A stretch of 5,611 nt of DNA from Paludibacteraceae bacterium (GTDB lineage Bacteria > Bacteroidota > Bacteroidia > Bacteroidales > Paludibacteraceae), in NCBI GenBank assembly GCA_023227695.1, contig JALNVE010000214.1, positions 1 through 5,611 of the forward strand, in the 5' to 3' direction. A program made the position numbers and the translations under genes. Of this stretch, positions 5,513 through 5,611 are shown one piece after another. The notes beneath the pieces are model-generated. The model ran no database searches. It was not told the DNA's origin and saw nothing but the letters and a program-made list of their open reading frames with translations. Position 1 is the first letter of the stretch. Every line of letters begins with the position of its first letter.

Positions 5513-5611
5513 TGCAACCTCATTTAAATCCAAGTTTGTCAATTGTTTAAATTTTTGTAAAGGAGTCATATACCCTAATCTTTTCCTCGGTCTCGAGTTT
5601 AAGATGTTTTG
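5501..5611 (-). CDS. IS30-family transposase, C-terminal end only (runs off the window)
   Basis: The - strand frame entering from the right edge gives 36 residues before a TGA at 5501-5503. It contains LNSRPRKRLGYMTPLQKF, which matches the characteristic C-terminal block of IS30-family DDE transposases (N-x-RPRK-x-LG-x-x-TP-x-x-x-F) that follows the catalytic glutamate. It ends ...NEVALSA, as such proteins often end in a short hydrophobic tail. Full IS30 transposases are about 300 to 390 residues, so most of the protein lies outside the window and its integrity cannot be judged. It reads in the same direction as arsR, whose start is 183 bases downstream. Confidence 0.8.
   Translation of the reverse strand, partial: QNILNSRPRKRLGYMTPLQKFKQLTNLDLNEVALSA

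Larger units (their letters stand above)
5440..5611 (-). mobile_element. end of an IS30-family insertion sequence, boundary uncertain
   Basis: The transposase C-terminus shows that an IS30-type element enters from the right. Its terminal inverted repeat should lie within roughly 100 bases after the stop codon. The stretch ACAAGGAGGTCTCAACTTGT (5440-5459) and the repeat at 5474-5512 are candidate end sequences. The opposite end of the element is not in the window, so the left boundary given here is only an estimate. Confidence 0.45.

Overview
The window looks like chromosomal DNA from a Bacteroidota (Bacteroidetes) bacterium. The base composition is AT-rich, most genes lack a Shine-Dalgarno sequence, the candidate arsR promoter has a Bacteroidetes-like TAnnTTTG-type -7 element, and the protein sequences have that character. 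This assignment is inference from style, not from a database search.

Layout. At the left edge, on the + strand, is the last part of a gene that fits a pabB C-terminus (to about 41). It overlaps a complete 194-residue class IV aminotransferase (22-606, PabC-like, p-aminobenzoate/folate branch). Next is a 370-base gap with no convincing gene. It holds a large imperfect palindrome (864-950) that probably ends transcription between the convergent pabC and acr3 genes. From 5317 down to 977, on the - strand, runs what looks like one arsenic-resistance operon in this transcription order: ArsR-family repressor (4985-5317), a secreted protein with two thioredoxin-like folds (4092-4931), an FtsX/MacB-type ABC permease (2862-4079), a LolD/MacB-type ABC ATPase (2188-2859), and the ACR3 arsenite efflux permease (977-2029). 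A GTCGTA-N4-TACGAC inverted repeat just upstream of arsR overlaps a plausible promoter and is the likely ArsR operator. At the right edge is the C-terminal end of an IS30-family transposase (5501 to the edge), which suggests the operon sits beside a mobile element.

How the genes may work together. ArsR and ACR3 are a standard sense-and-export pair for arsenite. The three genes between them are not standard ars genes (not arsA, arsB, arsC, arsD or arsM). The secreted protein has two thioredoxin-like folds without the CxxC redox motif and ends in a Cys-Cys-x7-Cys tail, reminiscent of the arsenite-binding cysteines of the ArsD metallochaperone. The permease has exactly four cysteines (C144, C173 and the pair C240-C241), and all lie in its large extracytoplasmic domain. 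The working hypothesis is a cell-envelope module that binds arsenite, or a thiol-metalloid conjugate, outside the cytoplasmic membrane and moves it on with an ABC machine that complements ACR3. This is the most interesting part of the window. The function is inferred from gene order and cysteine placement only.
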